This document shows, piece after piece, positions 1-11,057 of a DNA stretch of 64,000 nucleotides. Each line of letters starts with the position of its first letter. Positions within the stretch are counted from its first letter, which is position 1. A program made the position numbers and the translations under genes. The stretch lies in contig NC_064035.1 in NCBI RefSeq assembly GCF_932526225.1, positions 8,040,296 to 8,104,295 on the forward strand, in the 5' to 3' direction. The notes under the pieces were generated by a model. It was not told the DNA's origin. It saw only the letters and a program-made list of their open reading frames with translations, and did not search any database. Source of the DNA: Nematostella vectensis (taxonomy: Eukaryota; Cnidaria; Anthozoa; Actiniaria; Edwardsiidae).

Positions 1-910
1 CAGCACATCGGCTTAAAAAGCTCGGTCCAACGAGCATTCAAGAGCTTTACTAATTTCTTGCGTGTTTCAAGCCTAGAACAGTCAGGGTGTCTGGAGGGTC
101 AGTGTAGAACAACAACAACGATCAATAATGAATTCGATACGCAACAATTCGGTATGCAACGCTGAATTTGTTTAAAACTCAATCATTAAACAGTATTTTT
201 ATAACGAGGCTGCCATTGGTTTGATGATATTCTTTCTCTTTCCGATTAAAAAGTCCTACTGACATCTGCGTTGGCTTGCGCGACCATGGAAAAATATCGG
301 TACTCGACAAGAGACCATGTATTTGAACACTAGTTCTTTTGTCGCAATGACACGAACGGGACAAGAATCTAACTAGTTTAAACCGTTTAATTCGCTTTCC
401 TCTTCTACCTTTCGAGCAAGGCCTTTCTTTAGGTTTTTCTGGCTTCCATAACTAGCAATAGTCCCGGTTTATGTCAGAATCGGCGGAGGTCGGTCGTTAA
501 TTCTTTTGAATAAAGCTGATTAAAATTATTCTAAAGCGGCGAAGCAAAAACATTTGTCCCATGCAAGATACGAAAAAAACACTCCGATAAGCATACGAAT
601 TCTTTTATGGCAAAAACACACCCAAGACAGTACGTTGACAGTCTCCCTACTCGAGTTTGCGATCGTGTATGCGTTTGAATTCGTGTTTTTTTATGAGCGC
701 TTTGATCCGGGCAAAGCACCCCGGTACAAACACGAGGGCAAAGGACCCCGGTTCCATCATGCGTCGACAAAACCGGTTTTCAGCCTGTTCTTTCCTACAT
801 GAAACACGCGCTCGGTGGTTCTGCCTCCCTAAAACAGCCGAAAGTCTACTTCACCCTCAATGCGGGAGAAAGCGAAAAAAAAGCTCAATAGAGCTGCGTA
901 TGTAGAGAAT
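1..910. other. Intron of the CBS gene, no feature seen
   Basis: This stretch is downstream of the CBS exon 1 donor on the minus strand and is probably intron. I saw no continuation of the CBS catalytic domain, no repeat array and no RNA gene. The open frames at 531-905 lie on both strands and resemble no family I know. Confidence 0.4.
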
Positions 911-916
911 ACTTAC

Positions 917-1086
917 GGCGGCGGCTCGTGGAAGTGTGGAGATGTCGCTGAATTTTCTCCCGAGGTTTTCCCGTTCACCGTCGACCACTGACAAAATGTA
1001 GGCCCATCGGGCCTTACCCATGTCTTGTCTTCTACAGGGTAATTCCCATTCACTCCGTTTTGGATTCCGTTAGCTGGGCAAGACAT
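917..1086 (-). CDS. CBS: Cystathionine beta-synthase, first coding exon (partial gene)
   Basis: CBS condenses homocysteine with serine to cystathionine, using pyridoxal phosphate, in the transsulfuration pathway. Only the N-terminal heme-binding region is here: 56 codons plus two bases starting MSCPANGIQNGVNG. It contains TWVRPDGPTFCQW followed by SPHFHEPP, which aligns with the human heme region (WIRPDAPSRCTW ... SPHHH), so the Cys and His axial heme ligands are both present. The exon ends in a perfect donor, GTAAGT, at 916-911. The frame is also open upstream of this ATG, but the chosen start gives an N-terminus of about the usual length. The catalytic exons should lie to the left of the window; I could not find exon 2 in bases 1-910. 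The assignment rests on one short but characteristic motif. Confidence 0.72.
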
Positions 1087-1249
1087 TATTAGAGAAGCGT
1101 CAGAGAGGTTTTTTATTTGGAATGCTTGGACTCGAAATTTTTGATGGCTGAAGGAGCGAAATGATAATTTATGGATGATCACGGGACCTACCCCCACCAA
1201 CCAATAAGGACGAGGAGGATACAAAACACCTTAAATATTAAAATCAAGC

Positions 1250-3997
1250 GAGATGCCTTCTCTGTTTCTATCTGTTTATAGGGCAACTGGGAAACAAATA
1301 GCGGATTGCAGAGAGAAAACGAACAAAAAATTCCTCCCCAAATTTTGCATAGTCAGAAAAATATGGCCTTTTTTAGATATTCCCCTCGTAGTGTTTTTGT
1401 TTGGGAAAATTTGATGAATGATCAGTGGAGCACGAGACCGCAGGTTGAGCCGAAGGTCATTACCAATAAAGGACTTAGATTTGGAGTGTGGGCGCCGTAA
1501 AGTGGCCGGAGGGTTAGGGGCTAGGGTGCGCTTATCTTGTTTGTCGATGTTTTTTTTTTTCGAGTTCTGGTAGTATGTAATAAATTGTAAGGTGGATGAT
1601 AGCCTGTTGGAAAAACGAGCACGGACACTTATACAGGTACCCAGATCGTATTTCTTTTGGGTTGGCTTCACCGTTCATGATGGGGGAAATATCATTCGGA
1701 TTAAAGTGGAATTTAGCAAAACACGCCATCTTTCGGGAAGAACATCCGGGATCTTTTATTAGCATAATCAAACTTACCTAACACAGGGAACCCATGATGA
1801 GGTCATACAAGGTCAACAAGCTAACAAACAACTGAGAAGAAGACAGAATAAAGTAAGACAGAGTGCGAGAGGGGAGAGCGAAGGATTCTAGTATGTTGAG
1901 ATAAAGTTTTCGCTAGCTCTTTTTCAAGAAAAAGAGGCCTATCTTCCTATCTTTTCTGATACTTTAATATGATGCTAAAGACAAAATTTGTGTTTTGGTT
2001 AAAGGCGGCTCGGTTTTGTTTTTCAAAGAAATTATAAATCATTTTCTCGTCGAATTCACACACTCGTAATCTTTCGGGTTGTTAACAGTTCATTCTGGGG
2101 AACGTCATGCCTAGAACTCCATCCCTCGCTAAGGTACCCAAATACAAGCAACTTTTAATGGCATGGATCTCTGAAAAAAATTGTCTTGGGCGAATTTGTT
2201 AGCTTTATCTTTTTTATGCGCGCGCGCGTCAAGCCTGTAGCGTATACGCATGCGCAAGTAGTAGTTTCAAGATTTTGGTTTTTGAGCAAGTGGTATCACA
2301 TTTTCTTCACATATACAAAGATTGTAATTTATAGACAAATTTGTAAGAGAGGTAGAAAAGTTATTTTCAAAAATGATATTTTGCTTACGTGAGCTGTTCT
2401 CTGTGTTTTTTATTCCGATATTCCATTAAAAAATACCTTCTAGTTCAAAAGATATAACGCTCTCTTACAAAAAGATATAGCGCTCTTTTATTATCAATAT
2501 TTCTCAATTTCAAAGGACTCCTGAATTGATATAGTTGCGTTGATATAGTGAAAAATAAGTTATAATTAAAAAGAAATAGTAAAAAAAAACTTTTTTCGAC
2601 CTTCTTTTAAAACAAATTTGAAGAAAAAATGCAGTTAATACGCAAAAACCGACACCGTTACCCTTATTTCAAAAAGTTGTTGATATATTCGTATTAAATA
2701 AAAAAAACTCTCAAAAAATTCTCAGTAGCATTTCTTTGAGTCTTTACTCATAAGCGGATAAGAAACTTTGATTTTTCCTCTTGGTATTGTATGAGAATGT
2801 CCGTGCGCTTTTTTTCACCCCAAAACCAAATAAATCAATTTCATGTCATAGAGACCCAGAAAAGCAGTTTAAATATTTTTGGAGTTTTAGGAGAGCTGTG
2901 ATGATACACTAGATTTTTTCCTCATCCAGGCAAAGCCAAACAAGATAAAAAAATCCCCACGAATCCACCTGCTCTTAAAAAATATCCGTAAGCACAGCTC
3001 TCAATTATGCCCCAACAGACTGAATGATGTCCTAGAGCACTCTCCCAACATACTAATAACTGTATTTTTGCTGAAAAATTGAAAAAACTTATTGTAGACT
3101 ATAAACTTAACCACGAATATAAGTAATGACAAAGCACCACATAGAAGACTTCTGGATACTCTCAGCTTATAAAGATACTAATGTTACTTATACAAGTAGC
3201 CTGAGCTGGTGACCCTGGATCACTGTGTTATCAAATCACAGGCAAACCACACAAAGACTATTGCTTGGAAATACGATATTGCTTAGTCAGGAGTGCAATA
3301 GAAAGACCACAAAAAGTTTAGGGATGACGGATCTGACCATCCTACCATAACATTGAGGTCTTCCAATATAACTTGCAAATACTTAGCATTTACCATAGTT
3401 TACCAAAAAGACTGGTTAGGAAACCCAGCAAACTTTAAAGGAAATAAACAATAGGTGATATCTGATGTTGAACAGCCCTGTCACATGATCAAAACCCTGC
3501 ACAAACCAAGTGTACAGTACAAGAAAACATAAGGTCATAAATTGCCTTATTTGGTTTATTGGAAACCTTGTTATTTTTATTTACTTTCTTTTAATCTTTA
3601 TCTTTTCACTTTGCATATTTAATTACCATAACATCCTGAGCTCTATAGCCATGGTAAATTAGTATTATTCCAATAAGTATGAAGTACAAGTGCCAAGCGC
3701 TGCTAAGATTCCATAAAGAATAGAGCTCTAGATCAAACAATCTAGGGAAATTTAAAAGCAGCAAGCATAAAAGCATTTGCACAATATTGCAATATACAAA
3801 AATTGAAAAATTCTAAATGTGGTGACAACATGGCTTTAAGCTTATCAACTTTGGAACTTTTTTCAGCAGAATTGACTATGTAAACAGAAACCAAATTGAC
3901 TTTTTTTTATATAAAACTCATATAAATTAACAGCCACATTATATTGCATATTGTTTTTTTTACATTACATATCAAATTAATGTCAATAAGAAATTCT
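1250..3997. other. Intergenic region between CBS and the glycosyltransferase gene
   Basis: AT-rich sequence of about 2.7 kb between the CBS 5' end and the 3' end of the minus-strand glycosyltransferase. I see no coding exon with conserved residues, no tandem array and no clear transposon ends. The left part must hold the CBS promoter, and the right part the 3' UTR of the glycosyltransferase. Confidence 0.4.
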
Positions 3998-5143
3998 TTA
4001 ACTTATAATATTTATATCTTTTTTAAATAAACACTCCATAAATAAAGAGCTTCCAAATTCTAAATCAGATTTAAAAAACTCTGTATTTCTCCACCAGTTC
4101 TTGTCAATATCATACTTATCCAAAGCAGCATAAAATCTTTTCCAGAAGACAGTTGTCATGCCGTACAGATCGGTTATGGGGGAGTCATAGTAGAAAGCTT
4201 CTTTGCGGCTAGGACGGCAGTCTGTCTTCCATGGCTTAGGCAATGGATATCTAACAAAGTGATAAGCTTTCATAGGATGGTGAAGTATTCTACGGACATT
4301 ATAGGCAAACGATAGTGGTTTCCACAAGCCGCGATCTGCATAATAATGCCATAACAGCCGTTGATCATTAGGACACGCATCAACCTGCGAGACATGGTGC
4401 CACATTTTCATAATCATTTCATAATCATGGTGGCTTGGTTTGAATACCAATAAACCAGCATTGAAGCATGGGTCTACCATACCGCTTCGACCACAGTAAG
4501 CCGCAGCAAATTCGTCAGGAATTGCAAATAGCTCATCCATGTTACTCATAAGCATTATATCTGGGTCAGCGTAGATGATCTTTCTGTAGTGTGTGTAATT
4601 CCAGGCATGAAACCTGGTATGTGTACCTATAATACCATCATTGATAGACAATTCTTTTCCTAACTTTTTTTCCATCCAGTGACAATCCATAGCCTCGACT
4701 TCTTTCACAGACCAGCCAACCTTCTCCAAAGCTTTTTGTCCAGATTTGCTTACTTCATTTGACACAAATACAGTCATTGTCTTTACACAAGAAAATACTC
4801 TAATCGTGTGTCCCAGCACAACTGCTGGAATGACATATTCATCATTCACTAGGACTGACAACCACATAACATCTCGGATTGCTTTCCTACTTCGACACTC
4901 ATTCCACATGTATTTTTCTTGGATCTTCATAAAGTCCCATTGCATTTCACTCATAATACGTAGGTTGTCTTCCCTACGTTGACCGTCTGCCCCTATGCTT
5001 GCAATGATCTCCTCGGCGTATTTGAGTCCATATTTTAGAGTTCTGGTTCCCTTAAAAATGAAAATTACTACACATACGGAAAACACGACCAGTTGTACAA
5101 TAATCATCAACACCCAACGTGAATAGTTTTTGGGGCGACGCAT
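3998..5143 (-). CDS. Family-8 glycosyltransferase (glycogenin-like), type II membrane protein
   Basis: An intronless gene of 381 aa. Residues 1-10 are basic and cytosolic, followed by one membrane helix at about 11-30, giving Golgi/ER type II topology with the catalytic domain in the lumen. The GT-A fold starts near residue 92 (MWLSVLVNDEYVIPAVVLG, like the N-terminal nucleotide-sugar strand of glycogenin). The metal-binding DxD motif is at 193-195 (YADPDIMLMSNMDELF). Next come DPCFNAGLLVFKPS (224-237), with the acceptor-side Asn, and NDQRLL at 259-264. The family calls for UDP-sugar transfer with retention of configuration; donor and acceptor cannot be read from the sequence. It is closer to plant PGSIP and glycogenin-type enzymes than to the LARGE group. 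It lies head to head with COPZ, 432 bp apart. Lack of introns in an intron-rich region may mean retroposition or transfer. Confidence 0.85.
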   Translation of the reverse strand: MRRPKNYSRWVLMIIVQLVVFSVCVVIFIFKGTRTLKYGLKYAEEIIASIGADGQRREDNLRIMSEMQWDFMKIQEKYMWNECRSRKAIRDVMWLSVLVNDEYVIPAVVLGHTIRVFSCVKTMTVFVSNEVSKSGQKALEKVGWSVKEVEAMDCHWMEKKLGKELSINDGIIGTHTRFHAWNYTHYRKIIYADPDIMLMSNMDELFAIPDEFAAAYCGRSGMVDPCFNAGLLVFKPSHHDYEMIMKMWHHVSQVDACPNDQRLLWHYYADRGLWKPLSFAYNVRRILHHPMKAYHFVRYPLPKPWKTDCRPSRKEAFYYDSPITDLYGMTTVFWKRFYAALDKYDIDKNWWRNTEFFKSDLEFGSSLFMECLFKKDINIIS

Positions 5144-5575
5144 TTTGTTCTGTGATAATAAGACCAGGCTGGAAATCTCAATTTCCTCTACTCATTGCTT
5201 AGGTTCAGAGCAATTCATAACCAAAGTTCAGTATCAAGGCGGAAAAATCGTAGTTGTCGTCATTCAACACAGCCAAGTAAAGCAAATCACGCATGTGTGA
5301 AAATGAATAATGAATGATGAAATGGTTATTATGGTATGTGCCACAGTTACATCAACTCCGTGACAAACCCAAACTTTGTATTGGCAAAATTAAATAAATA
5401 GTGTAATTTCTTACCCTCACAACGTTGAAATTTTCATTCCTTCCTATCTTCTTAGGACTTTTCAAAAAGACCTTACCGCCATTTTGATATCCTTGGGCTC
5501 CCTGTGTACGTGAGGTTGCCTAGCATATCCCGTGAGCCTTTTCAGGCGCCGAGGGTAAACGTCAGCAAATCCAAC
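5144..5575. promoter_or_regulatory. Candidate bidirectional promoter, glycosyltransferase / COPZ
   Basis: The two start codons face away from each other with 432 bp between them, so both promoters and both 5' UTRs must fit here unless there are distant 5' UTR exons. I see no clear TATA box in a decisive position. The inference rests on gene arrangement only. Confidence 0.45.
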
Positions 5576-8500
5576 ATGGACTCCATCGTCTTGGTAAGAT
5601 TCGAATACTATTGCTATTGTTATACCATAACTTATAGTTGTACCAAACGATCTCATGAATTATTGCCTTTTAGGTTCATTAAAAGGAACCAACATTGTTT
5701 ATAGGTTTTAACGTAAGGCGCATTTGAAACGATGGCAGAAACATTCAATTACCTTTTTATAAGACCTTCCAATTCTCTAGCTTGTAAGTAACTTATTTGC
5801 TTTTATTATGAAAATGCCTTAAATACGACCAAGGGTTTCTTTGACTGGCTTATATCTGTCAAGCCTAAACAACGTTTGTCTATTGATAAGCTACTGAAAT
5901 TCAAACAAAAGAGTAGATGGCATCAACTTTTACTGTAAACTTGTATTTGAAAAAATTAACAATTGATCTAATTTTTGTGTACATCCTTGGGTGACGTAGG
6001 CTCTATTTCAAGCCATTGCTAGGCCTCACACGCTTGCCTGTGACTTCACTTCCGATATTATGCAGCTATTCCTATTATAAAACACTCATGAACACTCGAA
6101 AGGGCAAAAGAATACACTTAGGGAGTAAACTTTGTACAAAATCAGCATGAGAAATGTTTATGAGAAAAGTGCCAATGGGTGTTGGCAATCACTTGTTGGT
6201 GCATCAAAATGTAAAAAGAAGAACTTCTCTGCCTCCATATATCTTCAATAAGTAAAAGCAGACCCATAGCCAGGGGGGGGTTTGAAGGGTTCGGAAGAAC
6301 ACACCCCCCTCCCCCATTTGACTGGAAGGTCCACTCTAATTAAGTAAAATTATGTAACACTACAAGGTAGGACAAGCTACCTAATAGAAAATGGTCCGCT
6401 CCATGGGTAAACAAACCCCCTCGCTCAGAATCTTTGCTATGGGCCTGCCAAGGCGAGGAGTGTTGATTTTCTTGCTAATCCTCACCTCTAATCCTCTAGC
6501 TAATCAACCTTTTTTATTGTTGTATGGTTGCATCATCAACCAAGGGTTATAAACATCCCAATATAAGCTCCTATTTTCAACCCATGCAAATTTAGGAAGC
6601 CTTTAGGCAGAACACATTCTTTTATTGTGAAAGATAATCCGAAGCCATTGACAGGGGAAAAACTGTATTGGAAACATTTTAACACAAATTTTGCCAACCA
6701 ATCTGATTCAAGACTTCAAGCTTGTTACTTGACCCTTTCAAATAGTCAGTACTCTTTCACTCTAGAGCAGACCAGCATTTTCCTGATTGGTTAAAATTTC
6801 AAATAGGACCAATAACACCAGTCAGTTATCAGGCTGGGCCCTCAGAAACAGGCTGGAAATTGAGTATACTGTAGATAATGTTTCATGCAAATCAATTAAA
6901 AACTATGTAACCAAAGTGTACCGTAGTTAGGTTGCCTTCATTCACTTGCCCTCTTGTCAATGTCTGCCATTAAAAAAATTAATAAAACTTTTCCTTGATT
7001 CTACTGTAATTTATACAATGTGTTTTGATATTATTTATGCTTTTTTTTCTCCAAGATGCCTCTTTGTACACTGTCAAAGCTATTTGCTATAAAGAAAAAC
7101 AAATAAATAAAACTTTTACTTGATTCTACTGTAATTTATACAGTATGTTTTGATATTTTTTATGCTTTTTTTCTCCAGGATGCCTCTTTGTACACTGTCA
7201 AAGCTATTGCTATTTTGGATAATGACGGAGAGAGGGTAGTAGCAAGGGTATGTATAATCTAATTGCTAAATTTATTATCCTTCTATTTGTCGCATATTTG
7301 AAAAGGCTTGTAACAGTACCTCTGGAACTAACACTTTCTTTTTTTTTCAGTATTATGATGATACATATCCTACTACAAAGGAACAGAAAGAGTTTGAAAA
7401 GAATCTTTTTAATAAAACCCACAGAGCAAATGGTAATACTTTTATATTTCATGCATCATTGGATAATACTGCTGATAGAAATGGTTCGACATGATCTTTT
7501 TTATTTCTTATCAGCTGAGATCATAATGTTAGAAGGCATGACCTGTGTTTACAGAAGTAGTGTTGATTTGTACTTCTACGTCATGGGCTCATTTAATGAA
7601 AATGAGGTATGCTAACTTTTTTGTATTGATGGTTCAAAACAAATACAAGTTTTATTTACTTATTGGATGGATAGATATAAATTGATACTATGGTTTATTT
7701 TTGCCATTGCAGTCTCAAATTGTACGCTAGATTTTTCATTGACAACTAATACATAAATATGATGCTTATAAAAGGGTAATAGCATTATCAATATTGTTGG
7801 TACACAGGAATTAGAATACTTTGTCAGCTATTTCTTAATAAAATAAACAAAAATGCATCACCAATTTGTGTTGAATATTGAACTCAGCGAATAGTTTATT
7901 ACTAACCATAATTTGAAATGTCTCCCGCCTCTTGTTATATAATTTTTCCTTGTCTAGAAACCCTAGCGATTATTGTTTTAACTCTTGAAACATTTGAACG
8001 TACTGTGAAACCATAGGTATCCTCAAACTAGGATTCTAGTTATAGCATTATTATTGTATCGTTTAACAGCTGGTGCTTGTGAGTGTGCTAAATGCATTCT
8101 ACGATGCTGTCAGCATGATGTTGAGGAAGAATGTGGAAAAGCGCAGTCTGATGGAAAGCTTGGATGCTGTCATGTTAGCCATGGATGAGATCGTGGATGG
8201 AGGGTGGGTATTCCACATGTAACAAGGAATTGCTTTTGGGAACCAGATTCACAACTTTTAGGGAAAATCGTGAGAGTTTTGGCCTCATCCTTTCTAGCCA
8301 GCTCTTTTTTTGGTATAATCACAGAAGGTTTTGGAATGAGTGCACTTCACAAGATTCTCAATGTTCCAAGACAAATCTTTCCCTAATAATCCCACATGAT
8401 AACTGGCTAACAGGCTACGTTCTCTCAGTAAAATAATATAACATAGAACACTTACCACATCCATAATAAACAGATAAAAATATTGTTTTTTTGATCCTTG

Positions 8501-8996
8501 CTAAATATTGAAATAATCTTACGGCAAGCAGAGCCCAAAGTTTTGGGTTAGGATTAGGATAATTTTAAGTGATTCCATTTATTCCACTTGTGCTGTATGT
8601 TCTTTTGATTGCAGGGTGATATTAGAGGCTGATTCTAGTGCCATAGTACAAAGAGTTGCTATGAAGGTAAAGTGAAGGATATAAAGAATATCACCAGAGC
8701 TACAGTAGGTGGTAGAATTTCCACAACCCTTCTCCAGTACCAGAAGCTATTTGAGCATTTTAGCCTAAACGGCTCTATGTAATGGTGCTTAAAAATGGGA
8801 TTTTAGCTTAACAGGTTCTTAACTGTTGGGTTTGTGTACACAGTTTTTTTTTTAATTTACTGTACAGTATTTCCTATCTTACAATACTGTAAACTGTCAT
8901 TTCTTACAGATCGATGATGTGCCTATCACAGAACAGACGGTTGCGCAGGTCTTACAAACAGCCAAAGATCAACTTAAATGGTCCCTGTTAAAATAG
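5576..8996 (+). CDS. COPZ: Coatomer subunit zeta (COPI coat)
   Basis: Zeta is a small longin-fold subunit of the COPI coat, paired with gamma-COP, and acts in retrograde Golgi-to-ER transport. Exons: 5576-5593, 7179-7247, 7351-7432, 7515-7606, 8070-8203, 8615-8666, 8910-8996. They join in one frame to 177 aa, the length of human COPZ1. Diagnostic stretches are [58 protein letters not shown] and the C-terminus [12 protein letters not shown]. All introns are GT-AG. Exon 1 encodes only MDSIVL and is followed by a 1.6-kb intron that holds a hAT-like element and a duplicated copy of the exon 2 acceptor region. A poly(A) signal AATAAA is at 9319-9324. Confidence 0.95.
6259..6447. mobile_element. 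Short hAT-like nonautonomous element in COPZ intron 1
   Basis: The ends are inverted: CAGACCCATAGCCAGGG at 6259 and GCTATGGGCCTG ending at 6447, followed inward by runs of G or C. CAG...CTG termini with a G-rich subterminal block are typical of small hAT elements in animals. I could not find a clean 8-bp target-site duplication, so the element is old or the boundary is off by a few bases. Confidence 0.5.
6976..7213 (+). repeat. Tandem duplication of intron end plus start of COPZ exon 2
   Basis: About 117 bp are present twice (about 6976-7091 and 7098-7213). The unit holds the polypyrimidine tract, the acceptor and the first bases of exon 2 (GATGCCTCTTTGTACACTG). The functional copy is the second (acceptor CAG at 7176-7178). 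In the first copy the acceptor reads AAG instead of CAGG, so that AG is one base out of place and the copy runs out of frame. Confidence 0.85.
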
Positions 8997-11057
8997 TTAG
9001 CAATAGGTAGAACAAAAATACATTTATGTAAAAAGAAAATATGTGTGCCTCAAGATAAAAAGGCAACGGAGGAACTTCTAACTTCTGTCCACTTATTCCT
9101 GGGCAATAACAAAAAAACTTTACCTCCTTAGATTCAGAACATAGCTAAAAAAAACTGTAGTCATTAACAAAAATGACCGAAAACTATTCGCACACAGAAA
9201 CTAACTCAATATCCTTTTCTATCTACATGTCAATCTTTAAAAGTGTATCATTTTATCAATGTACTGTTCCATTTAAATTATTGCAAATTTTGGCTACCGG
9301 TGCTTTGCAGTTTTTGCCAATAAAACATTTTATCGACATTATTTAGGGTTAACCCCCTATTCTACATGCATGTTTAGCCAGAGTTGCAAAAGCGCGCCCA
9401 TAAGGCCTAACTTACTGGCTTGTTTACCTCATTGTTCTATTGTATTCCCGTTCGACTTTTTCCCCCCCATTGTTTTGTCTGTAGTGCATCACTCCAATAA
9501 GTCAAATTTTCTAAGAGCATCTACACGACCGTGTTTAACTATTATTTTCACCATTGTGAGACGATTGATGATATGAAGGGATAAGGGCTAACACGTAAAC
9601 GCCTGTCATTGTAAGCAAACTACTAGATCCAGCCATAAAAACATGTACTGGTTTCGAATGAAATTACCTACACAATAGAAAACTGTCTTGTTTTGACTGT
9701 TTACAAACAACAGGAGAAAAGCATAGTTGTATTGCACTTGCCATCGGAAAGCCCGACCCGGGGGCATCATGGGACATGGTTGGGACTTGGTGGGAAATGA
9801 GTCTGTTTTTCTTGCCTCAGGAGGTAGAGGAATAGTAGATTTTAGATTCACGACAGCGAATAAGTTCTATTTCTCCGCGCGCTAAAAGAAAAAAATGTGG
9901 TAGCGCGCGCTGAAATCTTGTGCGCCGTCCTCTACCCTCCGCCCTTTTGCTTTGACCCACAAGTGCTTGAGGTAATATAGTCCATGCTTGAGGTAATATA
10001 GTCCCGCCCAAAAAACCTACACGAAAGGGGCGTCATCTTGATATTGTTGCCAGTAAGACAAAAGTTGGTTCGCCGGTAGTAAAACGCGGAACATCGCTTT
10101 TTTGAAGCAATGCTGCCGCAAAAGTTGTACGATTTTGCTGCTCGTATAACTGAGTTCTCTAATGTTTACTGTCTTCTGACGAAACAGACGCGAGAATTCA
10201 AACACGTTTCTAGTTAAATGTTAAAATATCTCGCGATTGATTGGTCGAAATACACATTAAATACACATTAGAAAGCACTTTGACAATTTGTCATTCAAAA
10301 CTTTCTTATAGGATGGGATACTTAAATCTGTTGACTCTGAAGACCCCCCCGCGCTTCGGATTTGGTAAAAACTGTAAAAATGTTATTCAAACTAGAATAT
10401 TTTTGGCATCCTACAGGTGCGTGCAGGACACTGTGCAACCTACAGTATACCCATGCTTTGGGTGCAATTTATTCAAAACATTAGTATAGACATGCACGTA
10501 TAGAAACATGCAGACAAGATGTTAAACAGTTGAACACGAAAAATGATAAATATTTAAATTACATTGATATGGAGCACACGTTGCCCGCAAATGCGCTCTT
10601 AAGTTAGTATAAGAGATTCTGTGAATTTCTACATATTTCAATATATTATTATTCTCTTGATTTGCACTCAGCGTATTTGCCCTTCCCCTTGCGCTCTTCA
10701 CCTCATTGTAGCCTTATGCTGACTTTTTTTGGCCCGTGCAATGACAAGCTTCATTGAAGCGAAGGGTGCATGATGGTCAGGGAGCGGTTTGAGGGGTCCG
10801 TCTTCAGGATTCCCGTGGATGTCCGCGCAACAGCAAACAACGACTGGGTACGAGTCTAATAATTGCTACAAAGTAGTCACATATTGGGTGGATCATGAAC
10901 CAAATAATGCCATGCTTGCTTGTTGTAAAATTTGTAAAATGAATCCTCTCGCTAGACCGTGAAACTTGGAGTTTTCAAGTGCACGTATCAAAGTGCATTT
11001 CACAACTGGATCTTTTTTCAATTGATTTTGCCAAATCATCGTCTTTGCAAAGGTTCG
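8997..11057. other. Intergenic region between COPZ and KIF28 (convergent)
   Basis: The two genes converge here. The region holds the COPZ 3' UTR with AATAAA at 9319-9324 and the KIF28 3' UTR on the other strand (TTTATT, i.e. minus-strand AATAAA, near 10468). A 22-bp motif with GCTTGAGGTAATATAGTCC is present twice in tandem near 9965-10005. No further gene is supported. Confidence 0.4.
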
